Shown here: in pieces, positions 10,576 through 23,731 of the stretch
Numbering within the stretch: the stretch's first letter is position 1
Layout: every line of letters starts with the position of its first letter
Source of the DNA: Hymenopus coronatus
Taxonomy: Eukaryota; Arthropoda; Insecta; Mantodea; Hymenopodidae
Direction of reading: 5' to 3'
DNA: 64,000 bases
NCBI GenBank assembly: GCA_030762935.1
Contig: CM060900.1
Location: 288,217,784-288,281,783, forward strand
Notes under the pieces: generated by a model
What the model was told of the DNA's origin: nothing
What the model saw: only the letters and a program-made list of their open reading frames with translations
The model's database searches: none
Position numbers and translations under genes: made by a program

Positions 10576-11780
10576 ATCAAATTGGAACTAATTACCCAAG
10601 TGAGATTTTTCTAGTATGGGCTCCTGAGACTTATTAAAATTTAGGGAGGTACTGATTAGAAACCGTGAGGAAAGCATACTATAATAAATCTAAGGCTTTT
10701 TGTGGGCACGTACGAATATGTTCCTCTTGTTCATCTCCTTGGTGTGTGTATATATACTCTAATCTAATGTAAGACTTGACCAGTGAAAGGGGCTGCTGCA
10801 GCATTAAAATGTGAATGATATCCACTCCAGAAGCCGACTACCTAGAGGATGATAGGACTTATTCCAGCTCCAGTGTTATGAAAAATACATTGTAACACTC
10901 CAGACTAGAAGATTAAAAAACAGTTCATGCAATTTAAATTGGTTCTTAATGGAGCAAAATGCTTGATGGCAACTAAATGAGTTCAGAACAACCATGAAAG
11001 CATTACCCAGAGTGTCAGCTGCATCTATAGGATCAACAATGATGGTTTACCTTAGAGCAGGTGACACTTTATCAGCCACTTATCCCATAAGACAAACATA
11101 GGTGTGAGGCGATTAAAAAGCTCCATAAAATGCACCTGAATTGTGTGAAATCCCTGTCATAGTTATTTGTAAGTGACCAGATTTTCAAGTGTAGGTTGGT
11201 GTTGAAAAAAGTAAAGCAGAGTATATAAGAACAAAGAGCTGCCTAGTATTTATTGATCCACCATAGGACAGGTAAATCTCTTGAGTGGGAAGATGCCTTG
11301 GGGGAAATGATGATGGAAGTAAGGGGTTCTGCATCAAACCAATATTTTGTAAAATTTTGTCTTTGAAGATGGCGAGATTGGAATAATGATTCCAGTTCAC
11401 CCTGTTTAATTGCCAAGTAGGTGCACATGATGGTGAGGCATGATAACAAACCAAACTAATATGACACAAGAAAAATGATGTGTCAGAGACAACATTCCAC
11501 TGAAAACAGTATGTATGCTATGCAGGACAAATGGAAAAGTTCAAATGGAGAGAGAATACCTGAAGAATCTGAAACCAAAGAGGGCTCACAGGTGCATAAA
11601 GGAGAGAGAGGATTCTGTGTCATAAAGGATCAGCAAGAGGTACTTGACTCATTAAGCTGTGAAACCCAAAGTATTCATGTCTTCCAAGAGAGGGAGGTTG
11701 CTGGGAGATGGAACAAAAGATGTGCAACTTCTGCAATGGCAAAGGATTTGTGGGGTATGTACAAGGTAAAGACATAAAAG
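10576..11780. other. LTR-flanking unique DNA shared by both arms
   Basis: About 1.2 kb beyond the LTR matches 23732-24961 in inverted orientation. Because sequence outside the LTR is shared, the two arms arose by duplication of genomic DNA and not by two independent element insertions. An open frame at 11475-11777 is also open in part in arm 2 but matches no family I know. Confidence 0.6.
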
Positions 11781-11959
11781 AGGTGTGATTGTTGCTGCCA
11801 GAAATATGCTGTATGATCAGATCGAAAGACAAGGTGGTGGCATAAAATGTCCAATTTTTGAACTGGTTAAATAGCAAGTTTTTATAAAGGAAATACTTAT
11901 GTGTTTGGTGTACACTGCTACAGTTTTGTTTAGAAAAGAGTCATTATTTTACATGGTAA

Positions 11960-13320
11960 CCCACTCACACACTCTCTAACAATGCGCAAGAGAGCTGAAT
12001 GTTGCCAGGAAAACTATGAGCAGACGCAGACTAAAGTCCTTACTTTTTAATAGATGCTGGAAATGTTGACCTTCTGCTCTCAAACAAGCATTGTATCTCT
12101 TAAAAATGATGACTCTCACTCGCTGGAGCCTAGCAGCATGAATTATTGTGATTTCTTGCATGACATCTCTAAGTTCTTCTAGTTTGCGAGGATTGGAATG
12201 ATACACTTTGTCTCTTAAAGAACCCCATAAATATAAATCACAACACATTAGCTGTAGGAGAACAAGGGGGCCACAAGTCAACACTAATCATTCTGACATC
12301 AAACACCTCTCTTACTGTGTTTAATGATTCGGCAGCTGTGTGTGCTGTTTCAAAAGCTTGCTGGAACCAACCATATGATTTCTCTTCCTCTGTGAAGCAA
12401 TCGTAAAATGGTTTGAGAATCAGCCTCTGGCATTGCTGCACATTGTATCATCAAAGAAAATGGGGCCTATTATTCTTCTAGCACTCTCGCACACCAAGCT
12501 CCAATTTTCTGATCATATCATGCAATAGCACAGGTATTTCTGAAGACCAGTATTGACTGCTGTGAGTATTCACACACCCATTTAGTTGAAACCAAGATTT
12601 GTCAGAGAGAAACAAAAGCTGTGGGTCAGTGAAACTTCTTTCTACAGATTGGAAAAACCAATTGTAATAATTCACAAGTTTACCAGGGACATTTGCTTTA
12701 AATGCTTGTAGTCATGTGCACCTATAATTTTTTAGTTTCGACATATGTGTAGCATTTCTAGCAGAAGATGCAGATACATATGTTTGCTGTGCTAATTTGT
12801 TCAGCAATTTGTGAGGCAAACGCTCTAAAGTGGCATCAATTTCATCCAGTTTACTTTCTGTTAACACCGATCTTCTAGAATGTTTCTTGTCCAACATTGA
12901 ACTCAAGGGTACAAATTTAATTACTACTGCATGTGTAGTTTTTCTTGCAGGTGGTACAGAGTTTGTAAACTTTTCAGCAAGCTCCCTGTGCACATGGCAA
13001 GCAGATTCATGCTTAAAGTAAAATTTACAGATAAACATGCATTCTTCTACAGTTAGGAGATGCACCATGTTTACTGCAATGACAAAAGTACCTAACTGAC
13101 AATGATTGAGTGCATGAGCACCTGATTCAGCAATGCAGAAATGGCGACAATGCATTTTCGAGTGAAAATTGGCGTTCAAAGTCCCAGCAGATGGTGTAGG
13201 TGTAGGGAATGCGTCGCCTTGTAATATAATCACCCAATATATGGTTTGAATTTCTGTAATACATAATAGAAAGTTGCAATTTCTCATTGTGTGATGCACG
13301 GAATGATATTTCTGTTCTTG
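11960..13320 (-). mobile_element. Tc1/mariner-superfamily element with DUF4817-type transposase, decayed
   Basis: Minus strand from about 13085: LTVEECMFICKFYFKHESA opens an HTH region that continues through PPARKTTHAVVIKFVPLSSM and VLTESKLDEIDATLERLPHK to LAQQTYVSASSARNATHMSK. After a frame break come SDKSWFQLNGCVN (12675-12478; family SDE.WF.L.G.VN, first catalytic Asp kept), YGWFQQAFETAHTA (12441-12300; the family's QQD.ATAHTA, second Asp lost) and LYLWGSLRDKVYHSNPR (12284-12200). Sequence to about 11980 completes the C-terminus. Order and spacing match a full-length transposase that would move the element by cut and paste; multiple frameshifts and the altered DDE box make it inactive. TIRs were not identified, so both ends are approximate. 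It lies against the 3' end of the second Gypsy. Confidence 0.8.
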
Positions 13321-16300
13321 ACCCGGCTCATGAACAGGTGTAAATCACATGGGTTTCTCTGTGTTCATCCGTCTGTGTGAGAATTCCACCACATCCAAAA
13401 CTAACGCATTAAAAACTTTAAATGGAAGGTCCATTCATGGACATTCGAGCAAGATCGATTGTGCAAACAATTCCTTAATTTGCTCAAATGCACTTCTCTC
13501 AGTTTCTCCCCATATCCATTTTGTGTCTGTTTCTAACAACGCTCTCAAGGAGCTGTCTCTGCAGCATAATTCCTGAGGAATCTAGTTTCATATTGTACCC
13601 TGCTAAACATCTGCACAATCGTTTCAAATTCTTCAGTGCTGGTGCTTTGTGTAGTGCACTCCTTTTCGGATCTGGACACAGCCTCTTTCTGAAATGATGT
13701 AACTAACAAAATTTACCTCTGTCACAAAGAACTATTATTTTTCTAGGTTTATTGTATAGCCACATTTTGCCAACCATGAAAGTAGAAGGTCTAATGAACA
13801 ATGTTATTGTATTGCAGTAAAAATTCATTAATATACTGAGTCATAAATTCTTTGGTGGTATTTCTGAATATTTTATGCATCATGCAGAGAAAAGCCTCAC
13901 TCGTAGAAATGGCGAAGCAACATCTCATATATTCAAAAACTATTCCAGCATGAATGAAGTTAGGTATTTTCTGAAAGGTTTCTGTAGTGGTACTTGCAGG
14001 TAGGAATTAGATCAATAGATGAAAACCATCTGTTTCTCCCTATTTTCATGAGCACCTGGAAGATACTTTTGGTCCAGAAGATATGGGGGGTTATGTATTT
14101 TTTATGTGCATCGATTGGAATCCGGAGAAACCCATTTTTCTTCTTCACTATGCAGAGAGCATAAGAAGATTTTGATACCTCAAACGCCATCATTCAACGT
14201 TTTCTGTATCTCGATCTTCGCTTTCTCTCAAGCCCATCGGGATGCTCCTTTCGGGGGCCATTTCTCTAATGTTGAATTCATATTCAAAGATATTACAACA
14301 ACCAGTTTTCTTGTAAATAAACCTGTTTATTATTGATTAACACATTATATAGCATTCTTTTCTGATTATTATTTAATGTTTTCACACCATTGACTGCTGC
14401 CCTTATCTTGAGTAGTAATTTGGTTTCAGTCAGACTGTCTACCTTAATCTCAGTGCTGTCTCTTGGTTCTTTGTTCTTTGTACGCAGTAAGGCTGTAATG
14501 GTTATTGGTTTCATATTGTGTATTTTCTGCAAACTCACATTCATTCATATCATATTGTTCTTTGAATAATTCAGCTTCATTATCTAACTCTTATCTCGCC
14601 AGCTGTGAGCTTGTTTCTATGGCTCGAGTATACCTGGACAAAGGTTCATTGACCTCGCTATTAGTTGTTACAAAGGTCACATGCTCCCTAATAACACATC
14701 TATGACTAAATGTGGTATAATCAAAAATATATATGCAATATGAACATCTCTTATTTTTTTTTTTGTTAACATGACTAGCCCTTTTGTGTGAGTGGCCTAC
14801 AGCTAACGCACAGAATACATTTTTGATAGGCTCTGTTTGCATTTTCAAACCTCTGTCTAGTAAATAATTGAAAATGACTGTACTAATTACAGAAATAGAT
14901 GTCCACTATTTATTGTTGCATAATATTTCCCCTATGGCTTTGGCAATCTCATTTTGGTGCGTCTACATCTCGTATCTTGCTATGGTTTCAGAGTCACCTG
15001 CCTACTCTCAGCTTCATTTCTTCTCCACTGCCTAATTTGATGATTTATAAGTTTCTCTCTAATTCACTCCCTTCTCTGATCAGTGCATTTGTCTGCAACT
15101 ATTCCTGGACCGTACATGAAGACATAATTTGGCCTATTAGATGTTTCCTGCCATCATCGGTTCTGTCTGTCCCGGGTTTTTGTTGCTCTGTTCCAGTCTT
15201 GCGTGCTCCAGTGTTTGTTGAATTATCATGCCACTCTGCCACTGGGGTGAGGTATGTCCCAGTATTCTTTGCTTCACGGTGACCCATTATTGTATTGCCT
15301 TTTGTTGTTGGCTCTCGTATTTTGCCTCTGTCTATAATTTTGATTCTTGATGTTTCTGAGGTTTACGTAGTTTATTTGTGCTTGCTGCCTGTTCTGGTCT
15401 TAGTGGTATTCGTGCCTATAATTGTGGCTGCTATATTTATGTTGCTCATTGTTTCCTGCCTGTCACGCATGGGTGTATATTCATGTCTTCAAGCATCATA
15501 ACTTGGCCTGCCCTGTACCTATCAGAGAGTTGTCTTTGTGGGTTTCTGTCCAAATTGTGACTCTGCTCGAATGGTCTACTCTGAAATGCAGTCAGTAGTT
15601 TCAAAACTTCCTCCATTTTTCTTGGCTTTGCGATGATCAAGAGATTTTTAATTTTGCTGGGAAAGTGGTGTGCCATAAGAGAGATAATTCACTTTTGTTC
15701 ATCGGCGGTTCAAGTAACTGACTTTGTTGCACCAACTTCAGAAAGTAATCCACCATTCCCTCTTCTGATGGTTGATAATACCCATTATTTATTTGGCTCC
15801 GTATGTTGCACTATGTACACTCATTCCAAAACTTATTTAAGATGTTTTGCGAAATTGAACATAAGTGGCGTGGTCTCCTAAAGGTAAACGACATCAACTG
15901 AGGGACCATTCCTTCAAACCTCGTTTGACAACAATAATTTTTTTACAGTTCAGGTATCCTCTTTAAGTTGAAATATGATTTTAGGTCTAGGATGTAACGC
16001 TTGGCATTGTCTACAGAATCATTGAAAACGGATGCCACTATCTCATTCAGCAATTGTGTTTGCACATTAATCTGGTTAAGCATTACATCAGTCTGTGGGC
16101 ACTATTTCTGTTCATTGTTCAGATGTGTGGCAATGCTGGCCCTAAAGTACATTGTTCTGAAAACATCTGGTTCAGAACTTCTGTGGAGATGGCATGATCT
16201 GCATTTTGATTTGTTGTATTTTGATTACTTTCAATGCAGTTAATTGCCTCCCTCATCTCAATAATCTCCCAAAAAGCTCCTTTGTGATTATTGCTTAAAT

Positions 16301-16631
16301 GTATGAGGAAGCTTTACATAGCCTTTACTTCTTTGTCTTGCTGTTTATTTTGCTCTTCAGCTACCTGTTTTATATCAATTATGTTGGCATTACTCCATCC
16401 TCAATTTCTTTTTGTTTCTGCTCTGTCCTTGCACAATTAATTTACAAATCATTTATTAGTCTACAATGCACATTTACACTTGAACATTGCAAATTTTCTA
16501 CTTGTTTTAATTCACAATTTCATCAAGCGCTTCTTTAACCTTAGCTCTTACTAACGCAAATTCCTTGTGATATTATTTTGTCCAGCCTTGATCTTATCTA
16601 CTACCTGGTTTTATTTACCTATTTGTGCTCT

Positions 16632-16694
16632 TCTTCTTTGTCTTCTTCTTCTTCTTCTTCTTCTTCTTCTTCTTCTTCTTCTTCTTCTTCTTCC
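16632..16694. repeat. (TTC)n microsatellite, the LINE's 3' tail
   Basis: Nearly pure TTC/CTT repeats with one TTTG interruption near 16638. On the LINE strand this is (GAA)n directly after the coding end. Repeat length may vary between individuals. Confidence 0.9.
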
Positions 16695-17066
16695 CTAGTC
16701 TATCACTGTCGTGGTATTAGGGGAATGCCTTCGATCCATTTCCTGAACTTAATTCTATCCTCTGCCAATCTATTGAACTGTCTTTCCTCTATTTGCTACC
16801 ACTCTTTTGATCCCTTCTTCCCAGGTTATCCTTGGTCTTCCTATCGGATTTCTTTCCAGTGGTCTTGCTCTCATAATCTGATGTATATCTTTCAGTCTAT
16901 ACCCATTCTTTTTACATGCCCAACCATGCAAGTTAATCCTCTTGCTTATAGATGGTACTTTTAGTTCCTCTCTTATCCTTTCATTCCTAATTCTATCTCA
17001 CCATTTTTTCTTGCTGTTCTTCTTAGTATTTTTATTTGAATTGCATTTACCATGGTAACTCATTTC
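16632..17066 (-). mobile_element. 5'-truncated LINE 3' end with (GAA)n tail and TSD
   Basis: Minus-strand translation gives the C-terminal tail of an RTE/Jockey-like reverse transcriptase: an RIRNERIREELKVPSISKRI-like stretch, then LHGWACKKNGYRL (family L.W.GHV.RM...R), then RPLERNPIGRPRITWEEGI. It ends in a (GAA)n run, seen as (TTC)n at 16632-16694. A 10-bp target-site duplication, TTTGTGCTCT, flanks it at 16622-16631 and 17067-17076. It splits the gag region of the second Gypsy, so it is the younger insertion. Confidence 0.85.
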
Positions 17067-17744
17067 TTTGTGCTCTAACTTCCCTCATTATTTCCCTCCT
17101 TGTTTCCTTTTGTTGCTCAGCAAATCTCTCTCTGATTCTGCATTTCTAATTTCTGTTCTAATTTTTGACTGATTGCTTTTTTTTTACTTTCTGATTTCTA
17201 TTCTAATTTCTGTTCTAATTTTTGGCTGATGACCTCACTTTGACTTTCTAGTTTCTTATTTATTGACTTGGAACTGTAAAACCATTTGCTGTAACATGCC
17301 AAATACAAGCTCAGAATTTTTTTTTGACCTATAGATAGTCTGTGTTCTACATTAATTTCTGTTTCTGCAGTTGCTACGTTTTCTGGGCATTGTTCCCTAT
17401 TCTCTATATTCTCTACTCTTAAATTATTATCCTCTACAAATTGATCTCTACACTGTTTTGGTATACAATTTTATTATTTCTTAATAGCATTTATAATGTT
17501 CATGAGCTTATTGGGCTTAAGTGTTCCTACTTTTAGATTCTTGTTGCACTTTTTCTTTGCTACTTAATCTAAATTGTTTGACTTACTCTGCTGTTCTTGT
17601 CATTGTGTCCTCCAGCTGTTTCCTTGTGGTTTTGGTGCCATCCGGTGCATCTCAGGATCCTCGTCATTCTGCGCCGTTCCTAGTATAGTGTTGCTTATTC
17701 TGCTGTAGTCTGGTCCTTGGCTCTTGACACCTCCAGCTTTCACA

Positions 17745-17977
17745 TGCTACTTACTCATATTGCAGCCCTGATTGTCAAAGAATTCAAGCACAACATGACG
17801 AGCGCCATTTGTGGCAGTTCCTGTTATAAGTTGCTTTAGAGGGGTTCCAGGTTCGAATCCCACCTAATGGTTCAGAAGATTAAGGAATGGTGTGGAAGTG
17901 TGAATGCCCTAGCTCAGGATATGTCAGCATGGAATCTTTCTCAGGGCTGGTGTTAAGACACAAGGGTGTCCTTTGAG
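17745..17977 (+). repeat. tRNA-derived SINE, family A, copy 2
   Basis: Matches 8980-9213 from GCTACTTA to CTTTGAG. The B box here is the better one, GGTTCGAATCCCACC. No convincing target-site duplication was found; TTCAC occurs on both sides but is too short to weigh. Confidence 0.75.
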
Positions 17978-19901
17978 TTCACGATTACTGTTGAACTCAT
18001 TTATTTCTTTCCTTTGATATTTTCTGCTGTCAAAGACACATGCATTCCTCCTAAGTCCCCCCCCCCCCATTTCAACTACTCTTTACATGACCACCCTACC
18101 ATCCCTTATTACTTGTGACACTTATTATGGTGTATTAATTAACACTGTTTCTATAATGGCCACACATAGCCTGTTTGTTTCCATCACTGAATCAAATAGC
18201 ACTCTTAACTCATCACAGCTCTCAGAGCAAGTGAAATCGCTTCTCTCGACTAACAAGAAACCTATTGCTTTGCTTTTTGTCATGTCCACCCTCGGGCAAT
18301 GAACCTTCTACCCCTGCTCGATACAATGTGCCTCAAGTAATGGTACATTTCTACCTGGGTCACTTGCCAACCCGCGTACTGGGAACATTTGCATATTGAT
18401 AAAATTTGTCTTTACATTTTTCAATGTGTTTTAGAATATTTCTTCCCTGACCATTTCAAATGCATATTGGCTCCTTCTTAATGTAATTTATATCTCCCTT
18501 ATAAATACCTTCTAATTCCATGATACAGCATGTGTTGTCTCATAACACAACACAAACATTGATAAAAAGTGATATGAAGAGGGACTTAATTATTTTTAAT
18601 TTGGAAATATGCTGCTTCTTAGGTATTTTTATCCAATAAATATAAGGGTTTTACTTTATAAGGACAAAACACTTTCTTTGGCAATTCTGAGGTGCCTCTA
18701 ACATTACTACCTGTGTCACTCCTGGTACTACTAGATCAGTTTGAACAGTTTTTTATACTACAGTTAGATTGCATTTCTACATTAGTAGTAATTTTATTTT
18801 CAAGTTGTGTGGAACCCTAAATTTTTTGAAATTTTAGTCTGCATTGTGTGCAGATTCTAACTTGATTTGAATGTTCTGTTGGAATGGAATGGTGATCAAG
18901 TATCAATGGAGCCTATTTTCTCAGTTCTTTGTTGTCCCTTTTTAAGTGCGCTCTTTAGGGTATTAAAACAGTGTGCTGTTCTCCCATGTGAAGAGACCTC
19001 TAATGCACGAATAATTATAAATATTATTGCCTTTACTATACAGCCCCCTTTTTCATTTCTCATTGCTTTTATTTTTCTATAATAAGTAATGATTACTTAC
19101 CTGTTATTCAGTGACACTAACTATTACATCAGCTAAGTACTTCATATACGGCCATCGGTAAAACGTGCATTATGCACCATCTAGACCAGCTGCTGTGATT
19201 GGAAGAGAGTGTAGATAATTATATAGGAGAGCAAAAACCCATCCCACCACAAAGTTCAGAAATTATATTCTTGCACTCTTTCATGGTACCACATGGTACT
19301 GAAAAATGGCATCTCTTCCTGAAAATTCCATGGATATGTAGGTATATTTTGAAATTAAATAATATGTTAGCAAGTTAAAGCAATTAAATTTTTTACTGTA
19401 TCATCTCCTGAAAATTAAATGGCATTTGCTTTACAGTTAAGTTTGCTTGCATATCAGAAGAATTTAGTGAATTATTTAACTTGAATGTGAAAGATTGTAT
19501 TAATTTGTTATATTGATAGTATGGAAACTACAAGGATAAGAATCCCATATTTTGCAGAAACCATGTTATCTTCAGTCCCTATAAGCATACAAAATTATTT
19601 AATTTTTATGAAGGTTTTCCACTCTGATTTCATATGGGATGAACCATGGTCAAACTGCACACCTATTCAAGTGAATACATTAAAAGGTAATTTGTGGAAG
19701 TGGAAAAAAAGAAATGGATCCTGTATATCTACATGCAATTGGGATAGGCATGCAGAATGCCTGTATTATTGCCTTGAAAAACAACTTTAAAAAACTTTAA
19801 ATTCTCAATTAAATGAAAGGCTGATCTTTAAAAAGAGGTGCAAATAAGAAAATAAGAGGTTGTTGTTTACAGAGAGTGACCTTTAAACAGAGGTAAAAAT
19901 A
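17978..19901. other. No recognised gene
   Basis: AT-rich sequence with a C-homopolymer run at about 18058-18068. Open frames at 18087-18302, 18867-19082 and 19521-19790 lack any motif I recognise and show no splice support. Confidence 0.5.
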
Positions 19902-21169
19902 CGAGGCATGCTTTTTAAATGAGTAGCATTTTGAAATTCCGCCTCTGCACTGCTATGGTCGGGTTCCGCGCATGCCCACTATGTACCTTGGACATCTGAT
20001 GGCAAGCCACAGTCACCATTGTGGCAACAACCGATCATGTTTACATTTGCTTTTGTGTGTTTAAAATTTCTCCACCAATTAGGAATCCCGGTAACTGTGA
20101 AGTATGCACTGTTATTTGTTTTCTTAGTGCTAAAGGCATGAAAGCAGTTGACATTTACTGCTAGCTTTTTTGAAGTGTACGGACAAAACATTATGAGTGC
20201 TAGAATGGTATGAAAATAGGCAAGAGCTTTCAAAGATGCCCACACGAATGTTCATGACGATGCACAGATGATTTGGTGCAGAATGTCAATGAAAAAGTAA
20301 AAGAGAACAGACACTTCAGGATTTCTTTATTATCAGAGGCATTTCCTCAAGTTTCAAGAAGTCTTATCTAAAATATTGTTACCCGATGCTTACACTATTG
20401 AAAATTGTGCTCATAATGGGTACCAAAAATGTTGACTGAGAAGCACAAAATCAAACATTTAGGCAGCACCTTGACTCTTCTTGAGTATTATAATCTTGAA
20501 GGTGATGATTTTTTAAGTCAAATTGTTACAGGCGATGAAACATGGGTGGTCTACATTACACCAAAAACATAACAATCAATGGAATGTCAACATTCAACAT
20601 CGTCCACGACAATGAGGTTTAAGCAGACAATTTCAGTCCAGAAAACCATGTGTACGTTGTTTGGGACAGGAAGGCGGTGGTTCTTGTTGACTTTTTGCCT
20701 TGTGGTGCCACAATGAATTCCAAAAAAATATTGTGAGACTTTAAAAAAACTGCGCTGCTCAATTCAAAACAAAAGACGTGGCATGCTGAGTAAAGGGATT
20801 GTTTTGGTGCAAGACAATGCCCATCCAACATGGAGCCAATTGAACTTGCGATCTCATTGTATCATTTGGTTGGGAAACATTTGATCATCCTCCATACAGC
20901 ACCCAGTGACTACCACGTGTTTCTGCAACTTAAGAAGCATCTCAGAGGTCAGAAGACAATAGCCCCAAAACGATTATGCTGCCTAGGTTGTCAGGTAAGG
21001 TGGCAACCTTTTATGATGATGGAATATGAAGGCTTGTTGTTCAATATGATAAGTGCCTTAACAATGGTGGCAATTATGTGGAAAAGTGGATAAAATTGTA
21101 AACATAAATTGTTACAAAAAACTCACTTTTTTTTACATATCAAAATGGTACTTAGAAACATACATTGTG
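19902..21169 (+). mobile_element. mariner transposon (irritans-like), decayed
   Basis: Length is 1268 bp, typical for mariner. The 5' TIR begins CGAGGCATGCTTTTTAAATG after TA at 19900-19901. The imperfect 3' TIR ends ...CATACATTGTG before TA at 21170-21171; both share the inner CCATTTTGATAT/GCATTTTGAAAT block. Plus-strand translation across frames gives the N-terminal HTH (about 20110-20260, LSAKGMKAVD), then the three catalytic motifs: GDETW (20531), VQDNAHPT (20808) and PSDYHVFLQ (20901). This is the DD34D layout of mariner, and a CLNNGGNYVEKW-like C-terminus follows at 21055. Several frameshifts and stops disrupt it, so it is inactive. An active copy would cut and paste the element into TA dinucleotides. 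Confidence 0.9.
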
Positions 21170-21171
21170 TA

Positions 21172-23731
21172 TTGTTCATATGAATGTTTAAATTGGCTCC
21201 TACAAAAATTGATCCATTAAAGGAGTGGTTATTAAGCCATTCTAGGCTACCCAATAATGGAGGTGGGGTGTTAAAAAATAATCAAATAAACAATTTGGTA
21301 CCTTAGGGCATGAACCTCCAACCATACTGGCATGGTCAACTATCACATATCATGTCTTAGATCATGCAGCCATTCTGACACATGATAGCTGCTGTATTAT
21401 CTCATTTTAATGCTGTGTAATGATGAGAGTGATGTTTTTCTTTAACAAAAAAAAAAGAAAGAAGACTGGAAATAAGTTATAAAATGCAGGTATCTGCATT
21501 CAATCAAAACCCATAGACATCCAACCATGCCATCACACAAATTGCTTTAGTTGGGTCCTCCCCATCCTTTTCCACAGTTTTCTTGAATGCAGAACATACA
21601 TTTTGACTGGATTTAATCCCATAATCCTTGGTTTGGTAGGTTAGCTTTTCCTATCATGCCTTAGACCACATGACCATAAATCCATATGGCGTGGTTTGTA
21701 TTATTTCATGGAGTTATTCCATGTTATCCTTTGGTAAAATGGGTTATTGAACATTCATACACAGGACTTCATATTTCATCCATATCCCTGAAGGGGTTAA
21801 GAGAGTTTTCAGTAGCTTTGCTTTCTGCTTTATCTAAATGGGAGAACAGGGACTAACCAGCTAACTAATCAGGGATCAAGGGTAAGAGGAAACAGGTAAA
21901 TTGTCATCCACTCATTACGTAATAGTTAGCAGAATGAAAGAGCCTGATCCTTTCAGAATGTCAACCCATTCATAATATACTTCAGTCCTAACAAGATAGC
22001 TGGTCCAGTCCTGTATGTGTTTAAGCAGCAGTACTCTTCTAGTTGAAACACACAATGCCACCCATTTAGATGAGTTGCTCGAGGCCAAACTTCTCCATGG
22101 CTATCATAAATGTTAACAAGCACCATATTCTGAACTTTTCAAAGTTAGTAACTACCAGTCATTTATTGGATGAGGTAACAGAGAAGCGATTCAGGTTTCC
22201 CTTACAGAACAGGATATTGAGAGAGTTAAGCTTAATGGAGTCCAGGTGCCTAACCATGTACTTTTTCTTACTTTTGATTGGGTGGATTTCCCTCAAAGGA
22301 AAATGCACAGTCTGAAATATGTTCAATCCTATATTCTCTGGTCAATGCATTGCTTTCAAGGCCGATGCTTTGGACACACAGAGATGTGCAAAAGTATCAT
22401 TCCTATATTTTAGAATTGTGGCAGGGATGCCCAAGATTGAGTTTAGTCATAATTTCTTAGATGAGAAGACAATTTAGGAGCTGCAGGTGAAAGAATGCCT
22501 GCCTTTCAGTTAAGGCCTTAAATACCATCTTGCTTGCCAACCTTCTCTGTTGAAATTAAGATCTGTAGCTCAGTGGTGTCAACCCTGCTAGCAAGAGGTG
22601 ATGTAGATAATGCAAATTTGTCATCCTGTCTCCAACAAGGAGATTATTATGAGCACACCAGGAACATCTTCTCATGTATCAGTTATAAGCTGATAGTTAT
22701 TGGATCTGAAACATACAAATATAGGGGCTTAGATTTATTCGGCCTTTGCTGCCAGTCATTTGTCTGTGATTGACATCAATACTAGATAGCAAGTTTATCA
22801 TGCATTGCCTCTTACAGAGTATCAAATGATCAGTAACGAAAGATGAGTACAGTTTTGATGTTACCTTAGTGAAGTGGGACTTTATTGCACTTTTCCAATA
22901 TTTACATTTGGAACATTTGCTTGTGCCTCAAAGTTGCAATCACAGCATTTGTTAATTAGATAGCTCAAAAATTGGACAGTAATGGTAACAGAGAGGGCTT
23001 TAATGTCACAACTTCCCCATTACAATAAACACTTGTTCATACTTTTTACAGCACTAAATGAAAACTGACCTATACAGAAAAAATTAAAAAAACAAATTCT
23101 GTAATTGACAGTTGCTTCCATCTCACATGGAAAGAGCACACAAAATGATCTGGTGAAAAACAGTTCTGCACTGCCCAGTACATCAATCTGTTTACGAAGT
23201 CGGAATGCATGCAGTTCAAGGTGCAATTCCGCATCTTCCCTTTGAGTCAAGGGCTCGCTGAACTATTAATGATGTCATGCATTTAAATCCACTGGTGCTA
23301 AAGTCTGAATAAATCTGAAGACCCATTATAAAATCCAGCTCAAGTTTGCTGACCTTTTGAAGGGTCCTCAGGTCCACCAGTAGACTTGAGGAAATTTTCT
23401 GGTTCATCTCCCTAGACATCCTTCTCACACAATCCAAAGGGTACAACCATCTTTAGCGGAGTTCTGCTCTGCCCTTCTCATTTTCATCTATATGTTCATA
23501 ATCCAGTGGAATACATGTGGCACTCATGCTCACAGCAGACCAAGCTTTGCCAGCAGGACTTTTTCACCTTTCCTGATTTCATTCTGGTGCACTTCGACCT
23601 TCCACTGAAATCAGATACTCCTACACATGGAGGTGTCATCCTCCTGATTGGCAATAGCATTTGTTACCAGCCTGTCACACTTATCACTAACATATAAGCT
23701 GTTACTGTTACACTGAAATTATTTGGATCTT
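21172..23731. other. No recognised gene
   Basis: About 2.5 kb without tRNA-like boxes, terminal repeats or protein motifs I can name. Frames at 22070-22315, 22534-22773 (plus) and 23216-23446 (minus) are unremarkable. It may hold old uncharacterised repeats. Confidence 0.5.

Larger units (their letters stand above)
9211..11780 (+). mobile_element. Inverted duplication arm 1: rearranged Gypsy remnant, LTR and flank
   Basis: This block is an inverted copy of 23732-26333, roughly nine bases in ten identical by eye. In order it holds: the end of a Gypsy reverse transcriptase (FYLNDI at about 9240, then CKEVNYLGHI-like residues to about 9400); a jump to the C-terminal part of integrase (GSPG....YLENPIDQLHNMHK, 9507-9670); a SINE in reverse orientation (9690-9886); a fragment of RNase H and its linker in reverse orientation (10261-9930); an LTR (10264-10575); and about 1.2 kb of flank. 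The catalytic YxDD box is YLND here but YLDD in arm 2. The element cannot be functional: RNase H and the integrase core are missing and frames are broken. Confidence 0.85.
13330..17560 (-). mobile_element. Second Gypsy-type retrotransposon, gag to RNase H, interrupted by a LINE
   Basis: Read on the minus strand. 17560-17077 is a polar gag N-terminus with a repeated QKLEQKLE heptad-like unit; it resumes below the nested LINE (16632-17066). 16200-15450 is a capsid-like region ending HHFPSKIKNLLIIAKPRKME. About 15290-14600 holds nucleocapsid/protease-like remains. 14544-13960 is reverse transcriptase, with the run-in NNQKRMLYNVL, then KSSYALCIVKKKNGFLRIPID and WFSSIDL; the palm box is degraded to YINE where YxDD is expected near 13830. 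13700-13340 is RNase H, with WIWGETERSAFEQIKELF. Stops and frameshifts are frequent. No LTR or integrase is seen: the element is cut at 13330 by or beside the mariner relative. It is a different lineage from the Gypsy in the inverted arms. Confidence 0.75.

Noticed and set aside
16578..16964. 128-codon plus-strand frame with a long poly-Ser run
   Set aside because: The Ser run is the (TTC)n tail of a LINE that codes on the other strand.
19979..20245. 88-codon minus-strand frame
   Set aside because: It lies antisense to the N-terminal part of the mariner transposase.
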